64,000 nt of DNA from JBPBQZ01 sp050955105 (lineage in GTDB: Bacteria > Pseudomonadota > Gammaproteobacteria > Burkholderiales > Burkholderiaceae), in assembly GCA_050955105.1 (NCBI GenBank), contig JBPBQZ010000087.1, forward strand, positions 1 through 64,000, read 5' to 3'. The position numbers and the translations under genes were made by a program. Below are positions 53,557 through 62,450 of the stretch, piece by piece. Each line of letters starts with the position of its first letter. Within the stretch, counting starts at the first letter, position 1. The notes under the pieces are model-generated. The model saw only the letters and a list, made by a program, of their open reading frames with translations, ran no database searches and was not told the DNA's origin.

Positions 53557-56535
53557 GTGATTAGTCGAGGATCGGAATGGCGCCGCTGGGAGCCTCATAT
53601 CCATGCACCCGGTACCGTGATGAACAACCAGTTCACCGGCTCGACCGCGTGGGAAGAATATCTATCAGCGCTTGAGGCTGCTAGTCCAGCCATCGAGGCG
53701 ATAGCAGTCACGGACTACTACGTCACCGAAACCTATCAGCTTATGTTGGAACATAAGGCCGCCGGGCGACTGCCGTCAGCGACGCTCGTATTTCCAAACG
53801 TCGAACTGAGACTGGACGTGGCAACGGCTAAAGGAGGGTTCGTGAACCTCCATTTGTTCGTCAGCCCTGAAGATGTTGCGCATGTCGCGGAACTGCAACG
53901 CCTACTGTCTCGGCTGCACTTCAGTGTGCAGCAGGATCGTTTCGACTGCACCCGCGCAGACTTGATACGGTTAGGAAAGAAGCTCGACCCGAGCATCATC
54001 GATGATGGCGCGGCGCTGGCTTACGGCGCAAACCAGTTCAAGGTCAATTTTAGGCAACTGCGTGAGGTATTCAGCGAGAGTGGATGGGCCAAGAAGAACA
54101 TTCTCGTCGCCGTCGCAGGGGGCGCCACCGACGGGACCTCTGGTGTTAGAGAAGCCGCCGACCAGACTATTCGGCGGGAAATCGAGAGTTTCGCGGACGT
54201 CATCTTCGCTAGCAGCCAAGCACAGCGCGAGTTCTGGCTTGGGCAGAGGGATCTGAACCCGAAGGAGATCCGCGCCCGATATGGCGGTCTCAAGCCGTGC
54301 CTTCATGGCAGCGACGCGCACAAACTTGAAGATGTTGCGACGCCGTTCGGCGACCGGTTCTCGTGGATCAAAGGTGATCTGGAGTTCGACTCCTTGCGGC
54401 AGGCATGCATTGATCCGCGCGGTCGCGCCCATGTCGGCACCGAGCCGCCGACGTCGGCGACGCCGTCTCAGGTCATCTCCGAAGTACAGATTCTCAATGC
54501 CCCCTGGCTGCAAACTCCGACCATTCCTTTGAATTCCGGGCTCGTCGCGATCATTGGCGCGCGAGGGTCGGGCAAGACGGCGCTCGCGGATATGATCGCA
54601 GCCGGATGCGATTCTATATCGGATGAGGCCTGGGCCGTTGGGGAATGGGCAAGCCCATCATTTCTTGTACGAGCGCGGCCCCTGGTTGGGCATGGCGCAG
54701 TCAAGATCAGTTGGGCAGCCGGGGATCCAAGCACACGATCCCTAAACGGATCAGACGCCAACGGTCCAACGACCTACCCCCGCGCGCGCTATTTATCGCA
54801 GCAGTTTGTCGAGGAACTGTGCTCGTCAAGCGGCATGACCGATGGGTTGCTCCGAGAGATCGAGCGGGTGATTTTCGAGGCGCATCCCGATCATGACCGC
54901 GAAGGCGCCCTCGACTTTGCGGAACTGCTGGAACATCGGGCTTCACGCCACCGCCTGGCGCGTGACCGCGAAGCGGAGGGCGTCTCCCACCTCTCCGAGC
55001 GTATGAGCATCGAGCTCGAAAAAGAAAAGTTGGTTGCGAGCTATGAGGCTCAAGTCGCCCAGAAAAAGAAACTGGTAGATGGGTACACCGCGGATCGCGC
55101 GAAGCTTGTTTCCGCGGGCAGCGAAAAAAGGGCTCAGCGTCATACGGAACTCGCCGGCGCGATCAACGAGGTCCGGAGCACGCTGCGGCGGTATGCCAAC
55201 CAGCGTCAGACCTTCCTGGCCCTTCAGGATGAAGTGAAGGACCTTCGGCGTAACCAGGCGCCAGAGACGCTGCGTCAGACACAATCGAGGCACACCCACA
55301 GCGGGATGTCAGAGGAGCAGTGGGCCGCTTTCGTCCTCGATTACAAGGGAAAGGTCGACGAAGATCTCAGTGACTATGTCAAATGGGTTGACGGCGAGAT
55401 AAGTAGGCTGAAAGGGACTCCGCCGCCCCTCGGAGACCCGAGCACCGCATTCTTCCCGGACGATGCTAACCTATCCGAACTATCACAGGCGGTGTTGGAA
55501 GCCGAGATGGCACGGTTGGAGAAGTTGGTCAGCTCAGACAAGGAGAGTCAACGGAAATACACCGCCCTCTCGGCCCGGATCACGACTGAGACGGCCGCCA
55601 TGCAGACGCTCATGGGAAAAGTCAACGACAGCAAGGGAGCGAAAGATCGCGCGCGGGACCTGCAGACTCAGCGCGAAGAAGCGTATGGCCGAGCGTTCGA
55701 CGCTTTGCTTTCTGAGCAGGCCGTCCTGAAGAAGCTTTATGGGCCGCTGATGACACGCTTGGCGGCCGCATCCGGAACACTGAAGAAGCTTTCATTCTCA
55801 GTCGCACGAGTCGCTGATGTCGCGCGATGGGCGGGACAAGCCGAGGACGGATTGATCGATCTCCGAAAGAGCGGGGCATTCAAAGGCAAGGGCACCCTGC
55901 TTCAGAAGACAAACGAGGTCCTTAAGCCAGCGTGGGAAACGGGCTCGTCCGCCGCAGTGGTGTCTGCGATGGCAGAATTCCGCCGGCTCTATCAGAAGGA
56001 ATTGCTCGATCACTCGCCGGTTGCTCACACGGATCAGGCTGAATTCCGAGCGTGGTCAAAACGGTTCGCCCAATGGTTGTTCAGCACGGATCATATCGAT
56101 GTCCACTATGGCATCGAATACGACGGGGTGGATATCAGGAAACTGTCACCCGGCACCCGCGGTATCGTCCTACTGCTGCTCTATCTGGCGCTGGACGACG
56201 GCGATGGCCGTCCTCTGATCATCGATCAGCCTGAAGAGAATCTCGACCCGAAATCCGTCTTCGAGGAGTTAGTCGGCCTGTTCATTGAGGCCAAATCGAA
56301 CCGCCAGGTGATTATGGTGACGCATAACGCGAACCTGGTGATCAATACCGACGCCGATCAGATCATTATCGCCGGGTCAGGTCCACATCCACATGGGGCG
56401 CTGCCGCCGATCACCTACCGGTCCGGCGGCCTGGAGAACGCTGAAATCCGGAAGGCGGTTTGCGACATATTGGAAGGCGGTGAAGGCGCCTTTCAAGAAC
56501 GGGCGCGCAGATTGAGGGTCAGGTGGGAGCGGTAA
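53557..56535 (+). CDS. TrlF-type PHP-AAA ATPase, putative anti-phage nuclease
   Basis: A 992-aa protein. The N-terminal 290 residues are a PHP phosphoesterase/nuclease domain: EPHIHAPGT (His14, His16), AIAVTDYY, and HGSDAHK (about 251-257). An SMC/RecN-like ATPase follows: Walker A GARGSGKT (about 334), a long coiled coil (about 480-830), Walker B PLIIDQPEENLD (about 886) and MVTHNANLVINTDAD. Proteins of this build are named TrlF-family and are linked to tRNA cleavage and defence. GTG start at 53557 with GAGGG just upstream. It converges with the PLD gene. Confidence 0.78.
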   Translation: MISRGSEWRRWEPHIHAPGTVMNNQFTGSTAWEEYLSALEAASPAIEAIAVTDYYVTETYQLMLEHKAAGRLPSATLVFPNVELRLDVATAKGGFVNLHLFVSPEDVAHVAELQRLLSRLHFSVQQDRFDCTRADLIRLGKKLDPSIIDDGAALAYGANQFKVNFRQLREVFSESGWAKKNILVAVAGGATDGTSGVREAADQTIRREIESFADVIFASSQAQREFWLGQRDLNPKEIRARYGGLKPCLHGSDAHKLEDVATPFGDRFSWIKGDLEFDSLRQACIDPRGRAHVGTEPPTSATPSQVISEVQILNAPWLQTPTIPLNSGLVAIIGARGSGKTALADMIAAGCDSISDEAWAVGEWASPSFLVRARPLVGHGAVKISWAAGDPSTRSLNGSDANGPTTYPRARYLSQQFVEELCSSSGMTDGLLREIERVIFEAHPDHDREGALDFAELLEHRASRHRLARDREAEGVSHLSERMSIELEKEKLVASYEAQVAQKKKLVDGYTADRAKLVSAGSEKRAQRHTELAGAINEVRSTLRRYANQRQTFLALQDEVKDLRRNQAPETLRQTQSRHTHSGMSEEQWAAFVLDYKGKVDEDLSDYVKWVDGEISRLKGTPPPLGDPSTAFFPDDANLSELSQAVLEAEMARLEKLVSSDKESQRKYTALSARITTETAAMQTLMGKVNDSKGAKDRARDLQTQREEAYGRAFDALLSEQAVLKKLYGPLMTRLAAASGTLKKLSFSVARVADVARWAGQAEDGLIDLRKSGAFKGKGTLLQKTNEVLKPAWETGSSAAVVSAMAEFRRLYQKELLDHSPVAHTDQAEFRAWSKRFAQWLFSTDHIDVHYGIEYDGVDIRKLSPGTRGIVLLLLYLALDDGDGRPLIIDQPEENLDPKSVFEELVGLFIEAKSNRQVIMVTHNANLVINTDADQIIIAGSGPHPHGALPPITYRSGGLENAEIRKAVCDILEGGEGAFQERARRLRVRWER

Positions 56536-56983
56536 GGGAGATCAGTCCATTCACGTCCGCCTAGACGGGCGTATTTATCTAAGCGGGGCGCTCATCTTAA
56601 CGGGACCTTTCCGCCGTTGCCGGGCCAGCAATGCCGAAGACGATCGGCCGTTCCGCTTACCAACGGCGAACGTCCGCTTGGGCCGATGCCCCGCCGACTC
56701 AACAGAAGATGGAGCGGCCGTTGTACCTCAGAAGCGGTCGTTGCGGTGACAAAAGTCCGAACGACGGCTCAGGGTCGACTTCTGCCCGACGCGGACCGAT
56801 CAATGGCGGCCCACTCCGCCAGTTCAAATCGGACGGGGTTCGGGCCAATTCCAGCCACTCGCCCTTCCTTTGAAGCCGCCATTCGATCAGCCGCTCTGCA
56901 TCAGCAAACGGCCGTTCAAGGCTACTGGAGACTGCCGCTACCAGATATGCATGGCAATCGAGGTGCAGCAATGATTCACAGGC
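56536..56983. other. Gap of 448 bp between convergent genes
   Basis: No supported gene. Dense in cggccgtt/cgaacgt fragments (near 56640, 56714, 56910), the clearest example of the degenerate repeat type in the element. No clean terminator hairpin found. Confidence 0.45.
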
Positions 56984-58375
56984 TCAGCTTGAGAACAAGC
57001 GCACATCGTGACCGAGCGCACGGAGCGCTTTGTTAGTTCGATTGTTGCGCGGCGGAAAGAAGTCTGGGCGGGCCCACCCGACAGCTTCGCCCAGCGTGCT
57101 AGGTCCGAAGTGATCGTAGCGCCAGCGTTCATCGTTTGTGACCATCCAGAGTCTCTCGACCATGCTCGTAGGCGTGCTGCCCCAAATCAGAAACTCCAGT
57201 AGATCGCGAAGATGCTTTTGTGAAGCTTCGCGCGGTTGTCGCCACATCCATTGAGCGACACGGTCCGAACGTTCATCGACCGTTTCGCTATGACCAGGAG
57301 GTAGTCCAAGGGTAGCGTTCTTGATCTGTCTCGCATGCGTCTTAAAGGCATGAACATGCGAAAATACCTTCTGAAAGTCTGCAAGTTCCCACGTGCGAAG
57401 ATCAGGAAGTGCGAATCTACTCTTCATCATGGGCGAAACGCTGTTGATGAAATCAGCCTCGCCATACGGTGCTGCAGGCAGGGAAGCCCACCAGTCCACC
57501 GCCTCCTTTAAAGCGCGTGTCTTATCAAATTTGTTGCGCTCGTGTGCCCGGTTAACGAGCTCTACACTCTTCACGCTTTCTTCGTCGTCGCGCTGGTCGC
57601 GAATGCGGACGTAGTAGTAGGCATGCAAGAACTGGTCGAAGTGAACCGTGGGATTGGCACTTGGCTCGACCCATGTCGGGCGCTTGTTTAACTTCCCGAA
57701 TTCTGCGCTTAGGCCGCGAATTAGCTGAAGGGTCTGATTCCACTCCGTTGTGAACAGCGTAAATGCCGTCGTTTGGATAGAGGAGCCGTAGGTGGCGAGG
57801 CCTGCGTGCCCCGGAAATGCTGTCGTTGCTTGCTCAAACTGAGAAGTCAGCCTCTTTCGTGCGACATTTACCGCCGACTGAAGGGCGCTTAACTTGTCCA
57901 AAGCCTTCACCAACTCTTCAGTAACAGGCGCCGACACGCTGCGGAGATAGTCAAACTGCTGTTCCAGATCGGCTTGAAGGGAACGACCGATGATCTCTGC
58001 CTCGTCAAAAAACATTCCGCACTCAACGTTCGTGAACCATGCGTTGGAAGTCAAGTTCGCCGATCCAATATAGGCTCCATACCCATGCCACCAAATGATC
58101 TTGGAGTGAAAATGGCCTTTGATTAGCCTCGGACTCACTACCAAGGGGCCGGCGCGTAGCATCTCCTGCAGAACCGGCACGCTCACGGCTGCGTCTTCAT
58201 CAAGCAAACCGTAGAAGTCGAGGAACAGATCATGTTCGCGGCAGTGCGCAAAGAACGGGGTGTTACTTGTTGCGTAGGCGACGGCAGCGGTCACCCGACT
58301 GCATTTGCCAACTGCATCGTGCATCAAGTTTATAAGCCTTACACCGTTGAGCTCTCCCGTTACAACCTGCATCAT
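56984..58375 (-). CDS. Phospholipase D-superfamily nuclease-like protein
   Basis: A 463-aa protein. GHFHSKIIWWHG with H90-x-K92 and YIGSANLTSNAW form one HKD-type active site, as in PLD-family nucleases; VTAAVAYATSNTPFF precedes it. Only one HKD motif is seen, so it would act as a dimer. The C-terminal 300 residues are unrecognised and mostly helical. GGGGAGA sits just before ATGATG (58375/58372), so either start is possible; 23 upstream codons are excluded. Next to the TrlF-type gene, which suggests a defence role. Confidence 0.7.
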   Translation of the reverse strand: MMQVVTGELNGVRLINLMHDAVGKCSRVTAAVAYATSNTPFFAHCREHDLFLDFYGLLDEDAAVSVPVLQEMLRAGPLVVSPRLIKGHFHSKIIWWHGYGAYIGSANLTSNAWFTNVECGMFFDEAEIIGRSLQADLEQQFDYLRSVSAPVTEELVKALDKLSALQSAVNVARKRLTSQFEQATTAFPGHAGLATYGSSIQTTAFTLFTTEWNQTLQLIRGLSAEFGKLNKRPTWVEPSANPTVHFDQFLHAYYYVRIRDQRDDEESVKSVELVNRAHERNKFDKTRALKEAVDWWASLPAAPYGEADFINSVSPMMKSRFALPDLRTWELADFQKVFSHVHAFKTHARQIKNATLGLPPGHSETVDERSDRVAQWMWRQPREASQKHLRDLLEFLIWGSTPTSMVERLWMVTNDERWRYDHFGPSTLGEAVGWARPDFFPPRNNRTNKALRALGHDVRLFSS

Positions 58376-59070
58376 TCTCCCCGCTTTTCGAAATTCACCC
58401 GGTACCCAGTGTAAAAGCAATGCGCACTCGGGTATACGACACATTCTTAATAAACCTTAGGCGCGGTGCCAGGCGCGGAGAGGGCAATAAAGACGTTCGG
58501 CCCCTAGCGTTAGCTGGAAGCTAAGCACTGCCGGGCTCGTACCAGCGGAATGGCCGTTACGAGTCCGACGCGGCCATAACAGTGGCGTTGGTCGGACCGT
58601 CTGCGACGGGCCGAAATCGGCCACTCCAATACGTTGATGTCTTGTTGACTACCGTATTCGTAGCACTGCATGACCGGAGCGCCGAAACGGCACGGCTAAA
58701 GGTTCGTGCCGCATCGTATTAGCGCGTTATCTCGGCATTGCTGTTACGAGCGAGTTACAGCTGCGTTCTTCATTATTCATGCGTAACAGCGTGCTTATAC
58801 GTACAAACGTATGATTTATTCTGCGGTTCGATGGCCTGCAAAGCCGTCCCCCGCTATGGAGGGTTTTCGTAAACATTGACCAATTTCCACGTCAAGCTAT
58901 CGCTCCCCGTCGCCGTTATAGCAGGCGTCGCTCATTGCTACGCCTGGCTTCGCTTGAGCTGGTATTGAATTCCACCTGTCCCTGGCATTGTTGATTTCCG
59001 ATGAGTCTAATGACGCCCAATCGGATCTACCGGCGTACAGAGACGCCACAAACGCAACGGGAGGACAGCA
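58376..59070. other. Gap of about 695 bp
   Basis: No supported gene. Contains aatggccgttacgag and gaaatcggccactcc fragments, and an acgtacaaacgt inverted repeat near 58800. The last 15 bp hold the GGGAGGA ribosome site of the alpA-like gene. Confidence 0.45.
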
Positions 59071-59253
59071 ATGAAGGTAATTCGCATGAAAGAGCTAACG
59101 CAAAAAATTGGCCTCGGAAAATCCACTATCTATCGCAAAATTAACGCCAAGCAATTTCCAGTGCCGTTCACTATCGGCATGGGCCGGGCCGCTGGTTGGC
59201 TCGAAAGTGACATTGACGAATGGATTAGGCAACAGCTTCCTCCAGGTCGCTGA
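59071..59253 (+). CDS. AlpA-family excisionase/regulator
   Basis: A 60-aa AlpA-type winged helix: RMKELTQKIGLGKSTIYRKIN and WLESDIDEWIRQQLP. Such proteins activate integrase genes or act as recombination directionality factors. Strong GGGAGGA ribosome site. It is convergent with the integrase and overlaps its 3' end by 29 bp, so transcription of one may affect the other. Confidence 0.88.
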   Translation: MKVIRMKELTQKIGLGKSTIYRKINAKQFPVPFTIGMGRAAGWLESDIDEWIRQQLPPGR

Positions 59254-60511
59254 CCAACGCATTCTTGTCGTTTTTTCGAGCGCTGGATTGCCTTTTCGGC
59301 GGACTCAATTTGCCGCTGCAGTAGTCCGCCCAGTCATCCATCAGTCGCCTTCTTTTTTCGAGCAACTCGCCGCGACGGTATGCGGCCTCGACCTTGTTGC
59401 CGATCGCGTGGGCCAGCGCTGCTTCGGCAACTTCCCTTGAGTGATCCGTACATTCGGCCGCCCAGTCGCGAAACGTTGACCGAAAGCCGTGCACCGTCAT
59501 GTTGGTGTATTTCATTCGAACAAGCAGTTTTAGCATTGCCATGTTGGAAAGCGATTTCCCTTCCTTTGTGCCGGGAAAGAGGAATTGCCCTTTTGCTGAT
59601 ACCAGCAATGCCTGAACGAGATTCGCGGCGTCCTCTGAGAGGGGGACGCGATGCATCTCCTTGGCCTTCATGCGCTCAGCTGGAACCGTCCATAGAACCG
59701 TTTCGAGATCAAATTCAGACGGTGAAGATCCTATAATTTCACCCGTACGAGCCCCTGTGAGGATCAGCAACTCGAGCGCCCGAGCTGCGATGCCACGTTG
59801 CTTGCGTAATTCGCGCATAAACGATGGAAGATTTTTGTACGGTAATGCCGCGTGATGATTTGACCGTTTGATTCTCTTGGGAGCGGCGAGCAGCTTGTCC
59901 AAATGACCACGCCACCGCGCCGGATTTTCTCCGTCGCGATAATGTTTGACTTTGGCCCAATCCAGAACCGCTTCTATGCGCCCGCGGACACGGCTGGCCG
60001 TTTCGGGCTTGGTTTGCCAGATCGGATCAAGCACTTCGACTACGCGATTGGTGTCGATGTTAGACACGAGCATATGGCCAAACACAGGTTCAGCGTATTT
60101 GGCTAACGTGCTGGTCCATTGAGCTGCGTGCTTGGGATTGGTCCACGTGCCTCGATGGGCCGCGATATATGTTTGAGCGCAGTCTGAAAACGTCTTTGAT
60201 CGATTCGCGCTTGCCTGGGCTTCGATAAGACAGGCGCGGCGGGCTTCCAAGGGATTGATCCCTTCTGCAAGTTGCTTTCGGCATGCCGCTGCCTTGATCC
60301 GCGCTTCTGCCAAGCTAACGCTATCTAGCGAGCCCAATCCCATTTCTCGGGCGCGACCGTCTCGCTTGAACAAAAAGATCCAGGATTTTGTGGCGCTCGG
60401 TGAGGTCTGGAGATACAGCCCGCCGCCATCAGCCAAGTAACCCGACTTTACTGTCTTCGCGACTTTCGTTGCCGAAAGTCGGTGCAGTGCTCGGGACCTA
60501 AAACATGCCAT
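59225..60511 (-). CDS. int: P4-type tyrosine integrase
   Basis: A 428-aa integrase with an N-terminal DUF4102-like arm-binding domain (YLADGGGLYLQ, SWIFLFKRDGR) and a complete catalytic domain: Arg255 in TGARTGEI, His341-x-x-Arg344 in HGFRSTFRDWAAE, His368 in LAHAIGN and Tyr378 in VEAAYRR. ATG at 60511, four bases inside the arm-type repeat. It reads away from the tRNA gene and directs integration into its 3' end. It appears functional. Confidence 0.93.
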   Translation of the reverse strand: MACFRSRALHRLSATKVAKTVKSGYLADGGGLYLQTSPSATKSWIFLFKRDGRAREMGLGSLDSVSLAEARIKAAACRKQLAEGINPLEARRACLIEAQASANRSKTFSDCAQTYIAAHRGTWTNPKHAAQWTSTLAKYAEPVFGHMLVSNIDTNRVVEVLDPIWQTKPETASRVRGRIEAVLDWAKVKHYRDGENPARWRGHLDKLLAAPKRIKRSNHHAALPYKNLPSFMRELRKQRGIAARALELLILTGARTGEIIGSSPSEFDLETVLWTVPAERMKAKEMHRVPLSEDAANLVQALLVSAKGQFLFPGTKEGKSLSNMAMLKLLVRMKYTNMTVHGFRSTFRDWAAECTDHSREVAEAALAHAIGNKVEAAYRRGELLEKRRRLMDDWADYCSGKLSPPKRQSSARKNDKNALVSDLEEAVA

Positions 60512-60514
60512 TCT

Positions 60515-60533
60515 CTACCCCTACCTGTACCCC
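60515..60533. repeat. Right integrase arm-type repeat
   Basis: CTACCCCTACCTGTACCCC directly upstream of the integrase start, matching 20375-20393 at 16 of 19 positions in the same orientation. It may also let integrase control its own promoter. Confidence 0.5.
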
Positions 60534-60659
60534 TATTTGTGCCTGCAATTGTAGGAGAAGGTGTGGGTCTTAACGACACGGAAGAATCCTGAAAATCTTG
60601 CCTAACGCCTTGTATTAATAGTCTTTTTGGCGTTTAGCGAGACTTCATGGAAGGGAGCC

Positions 60660-60674
60660 GTGGCGGAGGCGGTG
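60660..60674 (+). repeat. Right attachment repeat (att core) in tRNA-Ser 3' end
   Basis: GTGGCGGAGGCGGTG covers the encoded CCA, discriminator base and 3' acceptor strand of the tRNA gene (minus strand). Identical to 20301-20315. Confidence 0.85.
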
Positions 60675-60748
60675 AGATTCGAACTCACGAAAGGTTGCCC
60701 TTTGCCGGTTTTCAAGACCGGTGCAATCGACCACTCTGCCACACCTCC
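60661..60748 (-). tRNA. tRNA-Ser (anticodon UGA)
   Basis: 88 nt on the minus strand with GGAGGTG / CGCCTCC acceptor (one G-U pair), anticodon loop CTTGAAA giving TGA, a long variable arm (AAAGGGCAACCTTT) typical of tRNA-Ser, T arm GTGAG-TTCGAAT-CTCAC, discriminator G and encoded CCA. Intact at the integration site, because the element restores the 3' end. Confidence 0.95.
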
Positions 60749-60922
60749 GTAGCGCGCATTTTAACGGCGACCGCGCCGAAAGTCTCGCGCAACATGCCAT
60801 GGCATGTGAAATCCGCCGCGAGGTCCGGGTACGCGCATTGCAATCGTTGGTGACAGTTCCTCTATCGCAGCGCCCGTCAAGTCACCTGATTTGCGTTGCT
60901 CGATCAACCGACAGGAGATGCA

Positions 60923-61108
60923 ATGCGTCGTACGGCACTCGTAGTTTTAGCGGTTTTGCTGGGCGGCTGTGCAATGCCCGCACACCATGGCGACGGTGGG
61001 CTGCCCACGCAGTCGCGTACCGCCACGCCTACGCCGGCCGGTAAAGGTGGCCCGGGCGACCCGCCGCAACGCGCACCTGACGCGCCGGCGCCCGGCCCTG
61101 TACTCTGA
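60923..61108 (+). CDS. Small lipoprotein
   Basis: A 61-aa protein with signal peptide ALVVLAVLLGGC, a clean lipobox LGGC, then a Pro/Gly/Thr-rich unstructured tail. AGGAGA lies before the ATG at 60923. Not recognised beyond that; small lipoproteins of this kind are common and poorly conserved. Confidence 0.6.
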   Translation: MRRTALVVLAVLLGGCAMPAHHGDGGLPTQSRTATPTPAGKGGPGDPPQRAPDAPAPGPVL

Positions 61109-61148
61109 CCCGACGACGCAGCGACGCAGCGACAACGCCCGAGCGGAA

Positions 61149-62450
61149 CTAATCGCGCAGAAACATTTCGAGCAGATCGTTCAGATACAGGCGTCCACGC
61201 GCGGTCGGCTTGATGCGTTCGTGATCGCGCTCCAACAGCCCGCTGGCCTCGGCGCGCCGCAACGCGCGCTCGATGCCAATGATGGGCAAGCCGGTACGCT
61301 CGTAGAACAGTGAAATCGGAAAGCCTTCTGTCAATCGCAGTGCGTTCAACATGAATTCGAAGGGCAGGTCGGCCGCATCGATCTCCGTTTGCTCTTGCAG
61401 CGGATCGACGGCCGCCTCGCGCAGGTAAGTAAGCGGATGCTTATGCCGTACCTGCCTCAGCACGCGCTCTGGAAAGGACAGTTTGCCATGGGCGCCGGGA
61501 CCCACGCCCAGGTAATCGCCGAAGCGCCAGTAGTTGAGGTTGTGACGGCTTTGCCGATTCGGCCGCGCGTAGGCGGACGTTTCGTAGTGGTCGAAACCGG
61601 CCTCACCCATGCGCCGTTCGATCCACTCACTCATATCGGCCGAGGCGTCGTCGTCTGGCAGCGCCGGCGGAAATCTATGGAACAGCGTATTGGGTTCGAG
61701 CGTGAGGTGATACAGCGAAAGATGCGGCGGCGCGTAACTCAGCGCCGTTTCAACGTCTTGCTGCGACTCGGCCAAGGTTTGTCCGGGCAGTGCAAACATC
61801 AGATCGAGATTGAAGTTGTCGAACAGACGCGCTGCCGTCTCGATCGCCGCATGCGCTTGCCGGTCGTCGTGAATGCGACCAAGGCTTTCCAGATGCCGAG
61901 GGTTGAAGCTCTGGATACCGATCGACAAGCGATTCACTCCACTGGCACGAAACTCTGCGAATTTGGCGGCTTCGAAGGTGCCGGGATTGGCCTCCAGCGT
62001 GATCTCCGCATCCGCGTCCAGCGGCAGCAGCGCACGGATGTCCGACAGCATGCGATCGAGGCCGGCCGCGGACAGTAGGCTCGGCGTGCCGCCACCAATG
62101 AACACCGTGTGAATGCGCCGCCCCCAAACCCATGGCAGCGAATGTTCCAGATCGGCGCGCAGGGCGTTCAGATAATCATCTTCGGGGAATTCGCCGGGTC
62201 CCTTGAACTCGTGCGAATTGAAGTCGCAGTAAGGACACTTACGCACGCACCACGGAAAATGCACATAGAGCGAGAGCGGCGGATTAGCCGGCAGCCGTAT
62301 CCGGCCCGGTGCCAAAAACGTTTGTACGGTCGATTGACGAGGCGCCGGTGCGGAGGGAGCCGTTGGCGCGGTAGCCGCGGCCGATGCGCCGGGCACAATT
62401 GGCGCAGTCGCCGCGGCCGGCACGAGTGGAATCACTGGGCGTTGCATCAC
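61149..62450 (-). CDS. hemW: HemW, radical-SAM heme chaperone
   Basis: A 433-aa HemW (formerly annotated as oxygen-independent coproporphyrinogen III oxidase-like). LSLYVHFPWCVRKCPYCDF carries the CX3CX2C cluster motif; FIGGGTPSLL, EANPGTF, RLSIGIQSF and LGVGPGAHG follow. HemW lacks the extra CPDH catalytic residues and transfers heme. The first 45 residues are an Ala/Pro-rich extension. The start overlaps the rdgB stop (ATGA). Confidence 0.93.
   Translation of the reverse strand: MMQRPVIPLVPAAATAPIVPGASAAATAPTAPSAPAPRQSTVQTFLAPGRIRLPANPPLSLYVHFPWCVRKCPYCDFNSHEFKGPGEFPEDDYLNALRADLEHSLPWVWGRRIHTVFIGGGTPSLLSAAGLDRMLSDIRALLPLDADAEITLEANPGTFEAAKFAEFRASGVNRLSIGIQSFNPRHLESLGRIHDDRQAHAAIETAARLFDNFNLDLMFALPGQTLAESQQDVETALSYAPPHLSLYHLTLEPNTLFHRFPPALPDDDASADMSEWIERRMGEAGFDHYETSAYARPNRQSRHNLNYWRFGDYLGVGPGAHGKLSFPERVLRQVRHKHPLTYLREAAVDPLQEQTEIDAADLPFEFMLNALRLTEGFPISLFYERTGLPIIGIERALRRAEASGLLERDHERIKPTARGRLYLNDLLEMFLRD

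Larger units (their letters stand above)
20301..60674. mobile_element. Integrated element at tRNA-Ser(UGA), Tn4371-like ICE backbone, transfer-defective
   Basis: Bounded by 15-bp direct repeats derived from the tRNA-Ser 3' end, with a P4-type integrase and AlpA-like regulator at the tRNA-proximal end. The backbone (radC, HTH, repA, parA, parB, traF, relaxase, traG, copG, trbB-C-D-E-J-K-L-I, DUF2274) follows the order of Tn4371-like ICEs, but that family usually carries a different integrase and target, so the integration module was probably exchanged. Several backbone genes are deleted or frameshifted. Cargo is mostly defence and toxin genes. Confidence 0.85.
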
